Part shown: piece after piece, positions 23,817 through 34,490 of the stretch
Layout: each line of letters starts with the position of its first letter
Numbering within the stretch: position 1 is the first letter of the stretch
NCBI GenBank assembly: GCA_964035015.1
Contig: OZ036003.1
Location: 3,075,031 to 3,139,030, forward strand
DNA length: 64,000 nt
Direction of reading: 5' to 3'
DNA from: Corallium rubrum
Taxonomy: Eukaryota > Cnidaria > Anthozoa > Scleralcyonacea > Coralliidae
The notes under the pieces: model-generated
What the model saw: only the letters and a program-made list of their open reading frames with translations
Databases searched by the model: none
What the model was told of the DNA's origin: nothing
Position numbers and translations under genes: made by a program

Positions 23817-24711
23817 GTTTGGCCTAGTTTCCAGGTTTTGCTTCCAGCGTGAATATGCCGTGGCTTCTGATTAGTCAGGAAATGAATTTTCCATTTATAA
23901 GAAGGTTTGTCATTGGATAACGCTGCTAGTGGTCTACCACCAATAGACCACTAGTACCCCAGTCAATCAGAATACCGAATTTGTAATAGACCACTATAGT
24001 TGGTTGATAATATCAATTAGTATAAATTTACAAGTTTATAACGCAAATCCTCGAATTTCATTGGCTATTGCAGGAGTTTATAATTGGTGATATAAACCTC
24101 TGGGATAAACCAATGAAAGTCATTCTTTTAAAAAAAATGACCAATGACAAAATGTGTAGTATAGCACGAACAATGATCATTAGAGCCAGCGGTTGTTCTG
24201 TTAAGCAACAATGGCGGCGAAATTATAACGGAGTATGCAAATGAAAGAAGAAATTGAACATTTAGGCGAAGCAATACGTTCTACAGAAGAAAAAAACCGG
24301 CTACAAAATGGTTAGAATGGAAATTATTAATGGTAAGAGCGTTAAATTGCTTATCTGTGTTCGCTTAAAACGAAATAACTGGAAACGAAACACATTTCAA
24401 AATTACGCTTGCTGTTGACAAGATTTCGTGATGTAAATTATATGCTAAATTGAATGTTTCTTTCAACTTTTTGTCACTTTTACAAATCAAAGGAGTGGAT
24501 ATATATTGTTTCAATATTGTACATGAAAATCCATGCTAAATTATGCAAGAAAACTTTACTTTTCCATCGGTTACTGTACGGGCCAAGGAGATGTCCGAAA
24601 TGACCGTTGAACGTTTGTTGTTGGCAGTTAAAAAATGCATTAAACGAGCCTCAAAGAATATGTTATGTTCGAGAATTTATTTAACTTTTGCTGTTAAATT
24701 TATACTAAAAC
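23817..24711. other. Dispersed repeat and AT-rich intron
   Basis: 23817-24003 continues the repeat shared with 61145-61325 (gtggcttctgatt, tagtggtctaccaccaatag). Nothing recognisable follows up to 24711. Confidence 0.5.
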
Positions 24712-24812
24712 AATTAGACAACTCGCCCTCGTTTTCTATGAGCGATAGTCAACTCGGCTTCGCCTCGTTGACTATTCGCTCATAGAAAACTCGGGCTCGT
24801 TGTCTAATTGTT
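24712..24812. repeat. Palindrome 'acaattagacaac'
   Basis: acaattagacaactcgccct ... tcaactcggcttcgcctcgt ... ttgtctaattgt is an almost perfect ~100-bp palindrome. A close relative lies at 60718-60826. Confidence 0.85.
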
Positions 24813-24936
24813 AATTATTATATGGCTGGGTTTGATTTCCGGTCCGTACGCAAAACGACGCACGCTGATTGGTTCCCGAGAGGTCGGGATTTTACGATAT
24901 TGACCTCGGGGTCAATACGCTTTTTTATCGGCCCTG

Positions 24937-27268
24937 CACTGTAAAAACTGACTGGTTAAAACAACCAATGTTTTTGGTTGCAACCATTATGAAATGGTTG
25001 TTTTAACCAATTATTAATTGGTTAATTAACCATAACCATATTGAAATTGATCAAAATGACCATTTATGAATTGGTTATAGTTCGCGCAACCATTGTGAAA
25101 TGGTTATTTTAACCAAATGGTAATTGGTTAGTTATTTGTAACCAATGTAAATTGGTCATTAAGACCAATTATAATTGGTTGTGTAAAATGGTCATTGCGA
25201 CCAATTATTAATTGGTTACCCTGCTACAACCAATGCAAATTTGTTATTATGACCACTTATCAATTGGTTGTGTAAAATGGTCATTATCACAACAGCAACG
25301 AAGTCACAAATTATGTTTGCACCAATTATTAATTGGTTATTTGAAAGCGATATGAAATAATATTATGATATAAAAACCAGGAGAGCGGTTCGGATCACGA
25401 GAGCAAGGAGTAGTCGTATTTAGTCACTCGGAGATTCGTTCCGATCCTTTCTGAAGAGTCGAAAAGGCCTGCCAGAAATCACAGTAACTTATTTCGGCTA
25501 TATACACACGACGTGAATTGAAATCTCAGCTTGATTCGGTAGACGAGAAGTAATCGAAGTGTTTTGTTTTAAGCATTTTTGTTCATCAAGCCACATTTAC
25601 ACGGAGCGAACTTATCGCATATCGGGTTGCGGTCGTGATCGATTTATTGATTGGTATTAACTGAATAAATCGAGTGGTTACACTACGAAAACCATTGCGA
25701 GCTCGATAGCTCTCGATCGGAATCCGGATAATGTGGTTTCACGTATTAAAAGACGTGTAAAATCGGACCATACAGTTGATTCTTAACAAGCTGGCACCGG
25801 CATCTGACTTAAAGCTATGCATTTACTGTTTACATGAATAAAGTTAATAAAATGCATCATACAAATCGGCACTCATGAGACAGGTTGCTTGAATCAAAAC
25901 TCGATTGCTACCGAAGAAGAGTGTTACGAAATAAATAAAGTTAGTGTATCACCAAAGGACAAAATATCAAACGTTCGTCAAGCTTGAATATCAAGCGGAT
26001 CAATTGCTTCAATACTCAAGCAATCACACAAGACTATTAATTAGTGCTCGATTGAGCAGGGGTGTCTTCGCATAGGTCCGCCGCGTGATTAGCCAATTAG
26101 AAGCCTCGAATTTCTTTGATCCACTTAATTATTCAAGTTTATTCAAATTACGCTCGCTGCTTACATTCAAGCTTTGAATCAACAACAAATTTCACCAAAG
26201 AAAGACTGTTCCTCGACTTCCTTTGCTGAATACCTCGGACAGACTAGAAACGGAACACTTTTCCAGCGAGGAAGATCGCGACAATGTCTTGTTTTACCAC
26301 GAACTTCTACGGAATTCTTCCCACCGATTAGGCGAAATCTATTTGCATTGCTGGGCTTTGGAACTCCGAAGGAATCACGCGCATAAAGGATGATTACTAT
26401 ATTATATTCGAATGCGGGATCATAACTTCCACTTCTTGTGACAATTGTGTCAGTGGACTTGATAATGATGGAAGAGCAAGGCCGCGATAACCTACGAATC
26501 ACAAATGTCCAGTATATTATTCCGGTTGGTGTTGTGAATTGACTTGCTAATTGTTAATGACTTTAATACTTTATCTAGTTCAAGTTAATTGTTAAATTTA
26601 CTAACTAAGCCCCATTTACATTGAGCCAAATTAGCGGGATTGTGATATCGATGGAGAGCTATATTGCGTCTAAGGCAAGTGCGATGGCTCGCGATCGCTA
26701 TGCCTATAATTTGGCTCCGTGTAAATGGGGATTTACTTCAGACTTATGTTCTTACATTATGCGTATTGAGTAACATAGTGTAGCTGTATAAGCAGTAACA
26801 GTATAAGCAGTCTTTGACTATAGGAAGTAAGATTTTATTGACATAGTGTAGTGAAAATTAAATGTGTTCAACTGTTGTTTATCTTTGAGAAATTTGTTTA
26901 CTGCATGACATTAATTATGATTTTAACCAATTTGAATTTGGTTGCAACAACCAATGTCGATTTTAACCAATTTGAAATTGGTTAAAAAACCATTTCTAAC
27001 CGTTTTTTATTGGTTGTCTCAGATGCATCTACTTGACCAATATTTATTTGTCAAAATGACCTATCTTTATGGTTATTTTGACCAATTGAATACCGGTCAT
27101 TTTGACCAATAAGTGACCATGAAATATTGTTTGTTTTAACCAAAAAAGTATTGGTTATTTTAACCAAATTATAAAATTGGTTAAAACAACCGTTTTTTAC
27201 TGGTTCTCTCAGATGCATCCTGGTGACCTTTTTTTTTTGGTTGTTTTAACCAGTCAGTTTTTACAGTG
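24937..27268. mobile_element. 2.3-kb CACTG-ended non-autonomous DNA transposon
   Basis: Begins cactgtaaaaactgactggt and ends with its exact complement. The perfect TIR is 30 bp, flanked by TG on both sides. The sub-terminal ~400 bp at each end consist of many accaatt...aattggt inverted motifs (24960-25340 and 26925-27245). CACTG ends suggest the CACTA/EnSpm or Chapaev group; the TSD is too short to decide. No transposase frame is seen in the core. Confidence 0.7.
26610..26730. mobile_element. 121-bp nested MITE
   Basis: ccccatttacattgagccaa ... ttggctccgtgtaaatgggg inverted ends (24 bp, two mismatches) around a short core, inside the CACTG element. No clear target duplication. Confidence 0.6.
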
Positions 27269-27559
27269 TGGGGCTGTAAGTTTTGGCGAGAAGATTTCTG
27301 AGTTGATTTTAATACAAATAAAAGAGTGCTGGGTATCTTTATTCAAATATTCCGAACAATAAAATGTGTTGGAACATTTCTGCTGGTTTTCTTTAAACCT
27401 GTTTATCTAAAAACATGACAAATAAAAGCCGAACTGGTGTAAACAAGAAGGCCAAGAAGCGACACGAAAACGTTAACAGGTAAGGTAAACAGCATGCTCC
27501 GAAGGCGAAAACAACGCTCGAAACTTAAAAATAAAATGAACCAATAGCCATATAATAAA

Positions 27560-27715
27560 TTCCTTATTAACCTCGTTTGCTCGGTGTGTATGGGAAAGTA
27601 TTTGCCTTCGGTTTTATCGCACAAACCTCGCTCCTTCGTCGCTCGGCCTGTACGAAAACCTCAGGCAAATACTTTCCCGTACAGACCTCGCACTCGGTTA
27701 ATAAGTCCTTAATAT
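27560..27715. repeat. Palindrome around 27.6 kb
   Basis: ttattaacctcgtttgctcg / gcactcggttaataa and gggaaagtatttgcc / ggcaaatactttccc form imperfect inverted arms around a gctccttcgtcgctcgg centre. Noncoding. Confidence 0.7.
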
Positions 27716-28054
27716 AATCACTTGTTGTAGAAGAAGCACCCTACATGCTTCCTTCTAATTCATTTGGTTTGACGATAGCAACGATTTATTATGCTATTAC
27801 CTTCTCCGATAAGTCATTATGCTTATGAACATCAAGATGTTTAATTTGCATATCAAACAACAACGAAGCAAAAAAAAGGAAAAACTGCAAAGGATGTTAC
27901 TTTCTCGTTTTTACTGTTCTTTTAAACAAGATCGACTAAATTTTTGCTTCATAGGCACTTTAAACATCTAGGCTATTTTAGTGTAGTTTGATACAGTGCA
28001 ACTACTGTATGCAGTATCATGACAATATACAGACAATAATTAATCCCTAAGAAC

Positions 28055-28192
28055 CTTTTTCTGCTTCTCTGTTGTCTTGAGAACTGTAAAGTAACGTGGG
28101 ACCTGGCTCTTTTTCTTCTCCCGGTTTACTCGCATCTTTTTCCTCGTCTGTTTCAGAGTCAGTCTCAGCACAGAACACCGGAGAAACAATTC
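28055..28192 (-). CDS. MDC1-like host gene, exon with SDTD-like motif
   Basis: Acceptor gtatttttaag before 28192. The translation contains IVSPVFCAETDSETDEEKDA followed by a Lys/Glu-rich stretch and an SSQD. The TDSETDEE motif resembles the CK2-type SDTD acidic motifs that bind NBS1 in MDC1, and its position upstream of the TQxY exons matches MDC1 order. Two weak donors are possible: gaaaaag|gttctt at 28055, or gccag|gtccca at 28103. Both keep the 1-nt end phase. The exon starts with 2 nt, fitting the 56848-56962 exon. The weak donors make this the least certain exon. Confidence 0.5.
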
Positions 28193-28222
28193 CTTAAAAA
28201 TACATGTAGGATACATATTATT

Positions 28223-28538
28223 AATAGGCCATTTGCACGATGACGTGAGATGGCGTTGGGTAACTACAACTACCAGAATACTTTGCCAGTATTCTTGGGT
28301 TTCAGTTAAAAGGAACGAGTCAAAGGGACCCGTCCAGTCCTTTCGCGGCTTTTCCAGAATATGTACTTACTGTTGCTTTTCCAAAATATGTACTGATACT
28401 TTAGAAAAAGCGCGAAAGGATTGGACGCGTCCTTTTGAGTCATCCCTTTTACTCGAAACCCTAGAATACTGGCAAAGCATTCTGGTAGTTGTAGTAACCC
28501 AACCCCATCGTACGTCAACGTGCATATGGTCTATTGAT
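28223..28538. mobile_element. Fold-back element
   Basis: Arms aataggccatttgcacga ... ctaccagaatactttgccag and their inverted complement (ending tgcatatggtctatt) surround a centre of gaatatgtacttactg. Arms are ~150 bp with a few mismatches. It lies directly upstream of the predicted exon at 28055-28192. Confidence 0.75.
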
Positions 28539-28679
28539 TAGTGTTTTGATATACGTGCTAAATTATATATCAAACAAGAGGGTACCCAAAGACTACACAC
28601 CTCCACCAGTGGGTTATTACTCGAGATGTTTGAAGGGAAAACGAGTCATTCGGCTAACCAGGCTAGGTCAATAGACCTA

Positions 28680-29299
28680 CACATATACGAATGAACCCCG
28701 AGCTCGTGCGTAGGGCCAAAGGCCCGGAGACTGGTGAGGGTGCTAATCTCGACACGCGTGGAGTCCATTTTACACGCGTATAGAAAAAGTAAGGATGGGA
28801 TTTTGAGTCATTTGAATATTTATATACATAGTCTACGGTAGGATCACAGAATAGATACTCAACCAGAAGTCCAACTCCCGTGAAAACTTGTCCGACTTTT
28901 TTTATGCGCATGTGCGAGATTCGTCAGACTGTGACGTCACTCGGAGAGCGTGCCATTGACTATGCCCTTACCCCTCCTGACCAAATTTTTGTTTTTTGAC
29001 GTCACTCAGCAAGCGTGCCATTTGCTGAGTTCGCAAAATTTGCTGGGAAAGTGGTAATAACTTCCAAACTACGCATTGGTGAAAGACATCGTGTACGTAT
29101 GTTGTTAACAATTTCATAAACTTTCATTTGGTATATAATTCATTTTTTCCCGTTACTTGTATTTTTTTTAAATGTTCAAAATGTTCGTACCATTGCTCGT
29201 CAATGGGAAGGGAACTTCTCCCTAATGTTGTAGAATTTTGAATATTGTTCAGAAAATATTTAACACATTAGCTTGGGCTTGATATCAAACAGAAGAAAC
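28680..29299. repeat. Dispersed host repeat related to 51400-51820
   Basis: Contains the ctaatctcgacacgcgtgga module (~28740) and then 'agatactcaaccagaagtcc' and 'gtgacgtcactc...gcgtgcca' segments. These recur inverted at 51640-51810 with the same order. Noncoding. Confidence 0.65.
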
Positions 29300-30480
29300 T
29301 GTAAAATTATATCTGTGGTAGAAATTTCAAGTTTCTTGCTTAACGGAGAGTATTTTAAAATAGAGGAAAACTTGTTTTCATTTTGTCTGACTGGGTAAAT
29401 TGGTGAAATTTGTTTTTCCTTTTGCAGTTGCACTGTTTGCTATTTTATATAACTTTGCAAATACTGTATGTATGAACTTTGGATATGTTTTAAGGTGGCT
29501 CCATACAGTTTCTTGAAAAATGGAAAACACAGGTTTGCGAGTCCAAACCACGTGATTAAACGATTCTATAAAAGAATAAACTAAATGTTATGCATAGTTA
29601 AACAGTCTGACAATCCAAAACTGCTACCAAATATGACGTTTCAAAATGGCTGCCAATTACCATTCAAACTAATTCAATTCGGAAAAAACTTTGGTGACCC
29701 ACAATTTTTTTCTCATGAAAACTTTCCTTGAAGTATGAGTAATCAATAGGCCGATTTTAAAAAAATTCTGTAGAACGAAATGTTTTAAAAATTAACAAAC
29801 ATGATTTTTCCGGAAAAAATTATTCGTTCTACAGATTTTTTTTTAAATCGGCCTATTGATTACTCATACTTCAAGAAAAGTTTTAATGAAAAAAACAATT
29901 GGGAGTCACCAAGTTTTTTTCGAATTAAATTAGTTTGAAGAGTAATTGGCGGCCATTTTGAACCGTCATTGTTGCCATAGCAACAGTTGGTATTTATTTG
30001 GTAACAGTTTTTTATTGTCAGACTGTTTAATTATGCAGTTTTAATTTTTTTCCGAATTGTTTATGTATGTGTTTTGGACTCTCAAACTTGTATTTTCCAT
30101 TTTTCAAGAAACTGTATGGAGCCACCTTAAACAAAAGCTAATTAAAATCGATCAATTGCAGGAAAGCCTAGGATTCTGCCCACTCACGACTAATAAAAAA
30201 ATAAATTCCAATATTCTTAAAATATGTTCAAAAATATGTTCACTAATGCCCACCTAAAACTTTTTCTGCTTCAGTTAGAAAACTACAAACTTTTGCAGAG
30301 CTTTATCTTTTAATTAGCATTTGTTTAAAACATATCCGAAGTTCATACACACAGTATTTGCAAAGTTTTATAAAATAGCAAACACCGCAGCTTGAAAAGG
30401 AAACTTCACCAATTCACCCAGGCCAGACAAGTTAGTTCCCGTTAAGTTAGAAACTTGAAAGTTCTACCACAGATATAATC
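29300..30480. repeat. Outer inverted repeat around a nested MITE
   Basis: 29300-29489 (tatctgtggtagaaatttca, gtttgctattttata, ttggatatgttt) is mirrored at ~30290-30478 (aaacatatccgaagttcata, tataaaatagcaaac, ttctaccacagatata). The element at 29494-30126 lies between the arms. This indicates a fold-back that received a second fold-back at its centre, or two concentric inverted repeats. Confidence 0.7.
29494..30126. mobile_element. 633-bp fold-back MITE at TTAA
   Basis: ggtggctccatacagtttct ... and its complement are flanked by TTAA on both sides (29490-29493 and 30127-30130). TTAA targets suggest piggyBac-type mobilisation, but TTAA could also be part of the TIR. The long inner arms around 29810 share 'aatcggcctattgattactc' in both orientations. 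No coding sequence. Confidence 0.7.
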
Positions 30481-30596
30481 CCCGAGCCCGGCCGTAGGGC
30501 CGAAGGCCTGGAGCCTGGGTGAGGGTACTAATCTCGACACGCGTACACGCGAAATTACACGCAAGTGGGAAAGAAATTCTGCGAGATGTTTATATA

Positions 30597-30604
30597 TATG
30601 TATA

Positions 30605-30669
<65 letters not shown>
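30597..30669. repeat. (TA)n microsatellite
   Basis: TA repeat preceded by tatatatg units, inside a copy of the 'cgtgtcgagattagcaccc' module repeat. Confidence 0.95.
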
Positions 30670-30672
<3 letters not shown>

Positions 30673-31480
30673 CAAATCCACAACTTGCGCAGTTCGAATA
30701 GCAGGGTACTGGTAACTAACCTGTTAAATTATTCAAATTATTTAAATTATTTAAATTTACGTCAGCATATTATAATTTATAAGTTCGGTTGGATTACGAA
30801 ATAGTTTTTCAACGATCATGACGAAAGAAATCTTTGCCAGAAAAAATGGTTTCAGCTAAAATGTACATTAATATTACTATGAAAAAAGACCAAAGAAAGA
30901 AGGCTAACAAGAGATGTGGCAGCAAGAAAAAGACAACAATAAATACGACTTAAAACCACTGGAAAAATCCTACAAATTAATACGATAAAGACCGAAAACG
31001 ATGCCGAACGAAATGTAACTGACAGAAGAAGGATGTGTCCTGAAACTGTTCAAAGCCGGTAAAGAATTTTGATCTGTTGTATTCTACATAACTCGAGAGG
31101 GAACGATGAAGAAATTTTGAAACAAACGGCTTTTTAGATCATGAAGAGAACTGAATGATGCCTTGTCATATTTATCTGTCAACAACGAAAAAAGTAAGAA
31201 ACCGCGAACGAGAAAAACAATCCGAAAAGAGTAGACTGAATTGACAGTGTTTGTGGTCACACAACAGCAGAAGAAAGTTTAACGGTAGGAGATTCGTATT
31301 TAACAGTTTAGCTGAGTTAAAACGGAAGAAACCTTGAAAATGAAAATTAATATAAATAATATATTGTCTAGAATTGTCTTTCAACGCTAGGACGTTGACA
31401 TTGTGTGATTTGTGTCTTTTCTTGGCCACTGTTTATATATATTTTTGAATGAAAATTTGTCATTTGGTTCATCTCGGGGT
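30670..31480 (-). mobile_element. Dispersed host repeat, copy split by the Polinton
   Basis: Inverted copy of the 5359-6325 family. Reading on the minus strand it contains agacaattctagacaatata (~31375) and gatgaaccaaatgacaaatt (~31470). It ends abruptly in a T-run at 31480-31486, where the Polinton begins. The continuation of the same repeat (ttaatattgatattgcatgt, then ctttcggtgtgtg) is found directly after the Polinton at 51178. Confidence 0.75.
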
Positions 31481-31486
31481 TTTTTT
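31481..31486. repeat. Polinton target-site duplication, left (TTTTTT)
   Basis: Six T residues precede the AG terminus. The matching T-run is at 51178-51183. Because the target is a homopolymer (7 T on each side), the exact 6-bp boundary rests on the known 6-bp TSD of Polintons plus the TIR alignment. Confidence 0.65.
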
Positions 31487-32378
31487 AGTAGTATAGGATA
31501 TGGGGGTACCAGCGCAGTTTATTTTGGGTGCTACTACAGGGGTACCTCTTCTCCCAGAGGCGTAGACGGGGTTTTTGTCCGCTCCCAGGGATGTTTTTAG
31601 TTGGCCGAATGCACCACTTTTTTCCATAGCCCGGTACCATCACTTTTCCGCTAAGTCGCCATTATTTGGTTCCGTCTGCTGGCCCTGCCGTTGGTCAGGT
31701 CGTGGCTAGTCCCTCAGGGCGTAACTAGGGCAAGTCACAGGCGTTCGCCTGTGACAAGTCCTAGTATCGCCCTTTATAGGACCGGCCCGAGACTTGGAAC
31801 GCGGCTTAGCACTTTTAGTTTAGTGATATACGAAATAATCTAGGGAGAATTATGAGCTGGCGACAGGCGACAGCCTGGAGAATACCAGCTCATTTCTCCC
31901 GGGTGTATGTCACCGCTACCATCACTTTTCGCCGTTGGACCTGCCGTTGGACCTGCCGTTGGCCCTTTTAATGGTCCACAGCTTTTCAATGACTTATGTC
32001 ATAGTCCTGCCGTTAGCGCTTTAAGTGGCCCACGGCTTAGCATCATGGCTTGGTCCACGGCTTGGCAATGTAGAAGTTGGTTATGTCATCATCAACCGTT
32101 TCCTCAATTGGTATATAACATAGCCAGAAATTTTTCCATTTTATGGACCAGTTTATTTTGCCCCCAACTCGCCAGACCAGTCGGTTGCCACCGATCTTCC
32201 AAAATACAAGTCTTCACAGAATCCAAGTCAGATTTTATTAAGTAGTCCGCCTTTTGACTGTACGCCGGCGTTTTTAAAGCTCTATATTAACAGCCTATAC
32301 TAGCACTCTTACAAACTCCCAGTAACAGAAAACTTCTTCATTCTACTCCGTAGACAAGTGTCACGTGACACTAATGTT

Positions 32379-32491
32379 GACATTCCATTGAGCGCTAGCA
32401 ACCCGAACTTTTTTAAGCTACGTTTATTTTTTTATTTTTTTTTTCAACGCAACTTAAAAAAGTTGGGGTTGCTAGCGCTCAATGGAATGTT
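32379..32491. repeat. Sub-terminal palindrome in left TIR
   Basis: acattccattgagcgctagc ... aactttttta is mirrored by aaaaaagtt ... gctagcgctcaatggaatgt, with an A/T-rich loop. The right TIR carries the same structure at ~50170-50283, with a few loop substitutions. The arms contain a central agcgct. Confidence 0.85.
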
Positions 32492-32681
32492 GTTTACATG
32501 GATACGGATAATGACCGTTTATAGTTGCTGCTCACTATAGAGAAGAAGACTAGAAGGGGTCTTGTGAAGAAGAGGAGTGGTATTAACAACCGTATGAAGG
32601 ATTTATGTAGGGAGACTGTATATAATGTGGTGGTTTCATAAGAGTGAAGCTATAGGGATGTGTGCGTTAGAGTGGATGATT

Positions 32682-32771
32682 TTTTCAGCTGCCGTCTGAC
32701 TGAATTTGCATATCCTTTGCAGGTGGTTTTCAGCTGCCGTCTGACTGAATTTGCATATCCTTTGCAGGTGG
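32682..32771. repeat. 45-bp tandem duplication in left TIR
   Basis: Two exact copies of a 45-bp unit beginning ttttcagctgccgtctgact and ending ctttgcaggtgg. Each contains atttgcatat, an octamer-like motif. The mirrored pair lies at ~49892-49981, immediately after the PolB stop codon. Confidence 0.9.
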
Positions 32772-32797
32772 CAATTTCTGTTTACTTTTACCGGTTG

Positions 32798-32983
32798 TCA
32801 GTCAATAAAGGCAAACCCTATCCTGTAAAACCGCTCATCAAGGGGCCTGATGAGTTTATGCCCATATGCATAGCTACTGACACCGTCATTTAGTATATAC
32901 CTTTTATCGTCGAAGCAGCTGAGCGAAATTTTGTTAACTTCGTAGGATCCCAGCTGGTGGCGTACACTTCTTATAGTTTTCAT
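32798..32983 (-). pseudogene. Orphan PolB C-terminus in left TIR
   Basis: Translates to the same 61 residues as the end of PolB at 49680-49865, because the right TIR boundary falls inside the polymerase gene. It has an in-frame ATG only because the TIR junction happens to start at a Met codon. No promoter or upstream domain. It is a by-product of TIR expansion or homogenisation. Confidence 0.85.
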
Positions 32984-32988
32984 TCCGA

Positions 32989-33471
32989 TTACAGGTCATA
33001 TTCAACCATAACCTCCTTACAGATTTTCTCAATGTCAGATTCCCCAAGACGACCCTCCACGATCTTCATACCGTAAAAGTTTATGTCTGAATAAAAACTT
33101 TTTAAGCTGTTTACCCCAAACACATCCAGATAAGGTGTCCCTATTTGTCCGATGTTGCTAACAGAATACGAGTCTCTCAGTTTCTCACCGTTTATCCTAA
33201 TGTGTGACACTCTAAGCCCAGATAGCCAGTGAATAGATATTAGGATCTTCTTTCCGATAAACTTCGCTGGAATCGTACACTCGTTGGACCTAGATGGTGT
33301 CATCCCACTGAAGACCAGTTTGTCACTCACCCCAGCTTTAAACCCAAGGTTCCTACCTTTGCCAGCACTATCATTGGAAACAATTGTCTCCCAAACATTC
33401 AGCTTTGGTCTTATACTATTCCTCTTTACCACAACGAAAACCGAGACATCGGTGAACATGAGTCTGGACAC
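32989..33471 (-). CDS. Concanavalin/LamG-like lectin domain, C-terminal part
   Basis: 160 codons with beta-strand-like text (MFTDVSVFVVVKRNS, GKKILISIHW, YSDINFYGMKIVEGRLGESD, then IEKICK). The pattern and final 'G..S..EI..I' segment resemble concanavalin A-like/LamG folds used as virion attachment or fibre heads. The first ATG is at 33459. The frame opens upstream only after a TAA ~13 codons before this. The ORF 33473-33781 ends 1 nt from this one, in the adjacent frame. The two most likely form one gene interrupted by a +1 frame change. The domain assignment is inferred from composition and motifs. Confidence 0.6.
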   Translation of the reverse strand: MSRLMFTDVSVFVVVKRNSIRPKLNVWETIVSNDSAGKGRNLGFKAGVSDKLVFSGMTPSRSNECTIPAKFIGKKILISIHWLSGLRVSHIRINGEKLRDSYSVSNIGQIGTPYLDVFGVNSLKSFYSDINFYGMKIVEGRLGESDIEKICKEVMVEYDL

Positions 33472-33472
33472 G

Positions 33473-33781
33473 TTAGCGGAAGGCTGTTCTTATCGTCGTT
33501 TCAGGGCAAAGGAAGTGATGATCGCCAGCAGTGCTTAGCTGTGGGTTGACGCTAGGAGGTCTCCAAAACATGGCTGAATTGGTTCTGGTCTCACCGTCCC
33601 TGTCTTCTATGTAATCAACAAAGGGGGGAAGTTTGGAGATTGCGTTTTTACTGGCTCTGGTTACGTTTAGGTCAAAGATGGCCTTATAGTCGGGGACGGG
33701 CTTCGTATGAAGGACCTCTTTTAGTTTATCGTTGAGCTGCTTATTAGTGATCGGTCTGCTGTAACCATAAAACAGACTCAT
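33473..33781 (-). CDS. N-terminal part of the lectin-like gene
   Basis: 102 codons, start preceded by ttatagtat (the start-adjacent motif of this element). It contains a repeat-like opening (LFYGYSRPITNKQLNDKL) and WRPPSVNPQLSTAGDH, and ends FR-TAA. It has no complete domain on its own. The stop codon context is CGC TAA C, and the adjacent frame carries the beta-rich domain at 32989-33471. Either a +1 shift at the stop or a mutation splits the gene. Confidence 0.55.
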   Translation of the reverse strand: MSLFYGYSRPITNKQLNDKLKEVLHTKPVPDYKAIFDLNVTRASKNAISKLPPFVDYIEDRDGETRTNSAMFWRPPSVNPQLSTAGDHHFLCPETTIRTAFR

Positions 33782-33948
33782 ATACTATAAGGCGTGTTTA
33801 CTAAACAGATACCCATAAGAGAAAATTGGGAATTTCAATCGGTTTAGGCACTAGCACCACCTTTCAGAAAACGCCCAGTTCTGTCTTACCAAATACCGAG
33901 ATAGTTATAAACTTACTTTTGTCAGCATATGGGTACTTAGCGAAGAAT

Positions 33949-34482
33949 CTACTTAGGGTCTTGTTCATGTACTATAGGTTGTGTACTATTCTTATGCTGG
34001 TATATATGCTTACCAGTTATAGCAACACCTCCAAGTACTCCTATTAGGGGTATGTATCGGCTAACTACTGATATAATACTCTCAACATCTTTTCTCAGTA
34101 TACCATTACTTTTAAGTTCATCTGTTAGCGCAACAGGATCCTCAATTGCGTCAAGGCCACCAAGCATTGTTGAGAACTGACTTATTAGTAAATCTGTTAG
34201 GAACCCGTCTGCGTCCTTCTTCCTTTTAGCTTCATAAGCCTTGTAAATTTTGTCTAATGTCTTCTCACTACATTTTCTTATATGTCCAGACTTCTGGGTA
34301 ATGTACCCATCATCAGACGCAACTATAAGTTCCTCGCGCCTGGTGTCAACGTCAGCGTTTATGGTAGTTTTAGCGATACTCTCTTCCGCAACCTGCAGCT
34401 CATCAACTAGTTTTTCGATAGCTTCATCATCTTCAATAACAACTGACTCATTTTTACTGCGCTTACCTTCCCTCTTAGGCAT
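33949..34482 (-). CDS. Polinton protein of unknown function, one membrane segment
   Basis: 177 residues. A charged N-terminus (MPKREGKRSKNESVVIEDDE) with a Lys/Arg-rich start and a following acidic helix. The middle region (DKIYKAYEAKRKKDADGFLT) is helical, and a single hydrophobic segment lies near residues 142-160 (YIPLIGVLGGVAITGKHIY). It lies directly downstream of the ATPase (8-bp gap), in the capsid/packaging block, so a virion-assembly or minor structural role is plausible. Family not recognised. The 167 bp between it and 33781 hold no gene. Confidence 0.7.
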   Translation of the reverse strand: MPKREGKRSKNESVVIEDDEAIEKLVDELQVAEESIAKTTINADVDTRREELIVASDDGYITQKSGHIRKCSEKTLDKIYKAYEAKRKKDADGFLTDLLISQFSTMLGGLDAIEDPVALTDELKSNGILRKDVESIISVVSRYIPLIGVLGGVAITGKHIYQHKNSTQPIVHEQDPK

Positions 34483-34490
34483 ACATTAGG

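Larger units (their letters stand above)
31487..32983 (+). repeat. Polinton left TIR
   Basis: 1497 bp, the reverse complement of 49680-51177. It includes an imperfect repeat zone with ccgttggacctg units (~31930-31965), a palindrome at 32379-32491, a 45-bp tandem duplication at 32682-32771, and the complement of the last ~61 codons of PolB (32798-32983). Open frames such as 31907-32245 occur in both TIRs but show no family signature. Confidence 0.95.

Noticed and set aside
26174-26502. Overlapping open frames on both strands around 26.2-26.5 kb
   Set aside because: No recognised motif; located in the core of the CACTG-ended element and complementary to each other.
31907-32245. 112-codon frame in the left TIR, duplicated at 50419-50757
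   Set aside because: Present twice only because it lies in the TIR; composition tracks the ccgttgg-type repeats and no motif or start-adjacent signal is present.
32660-32893. 77-codon frame in both TIRs with an internal repeat
   Set aside because: The repeat in the translation is the 45-bp tandem duplication; it runs antisense to PolB coding sequence.
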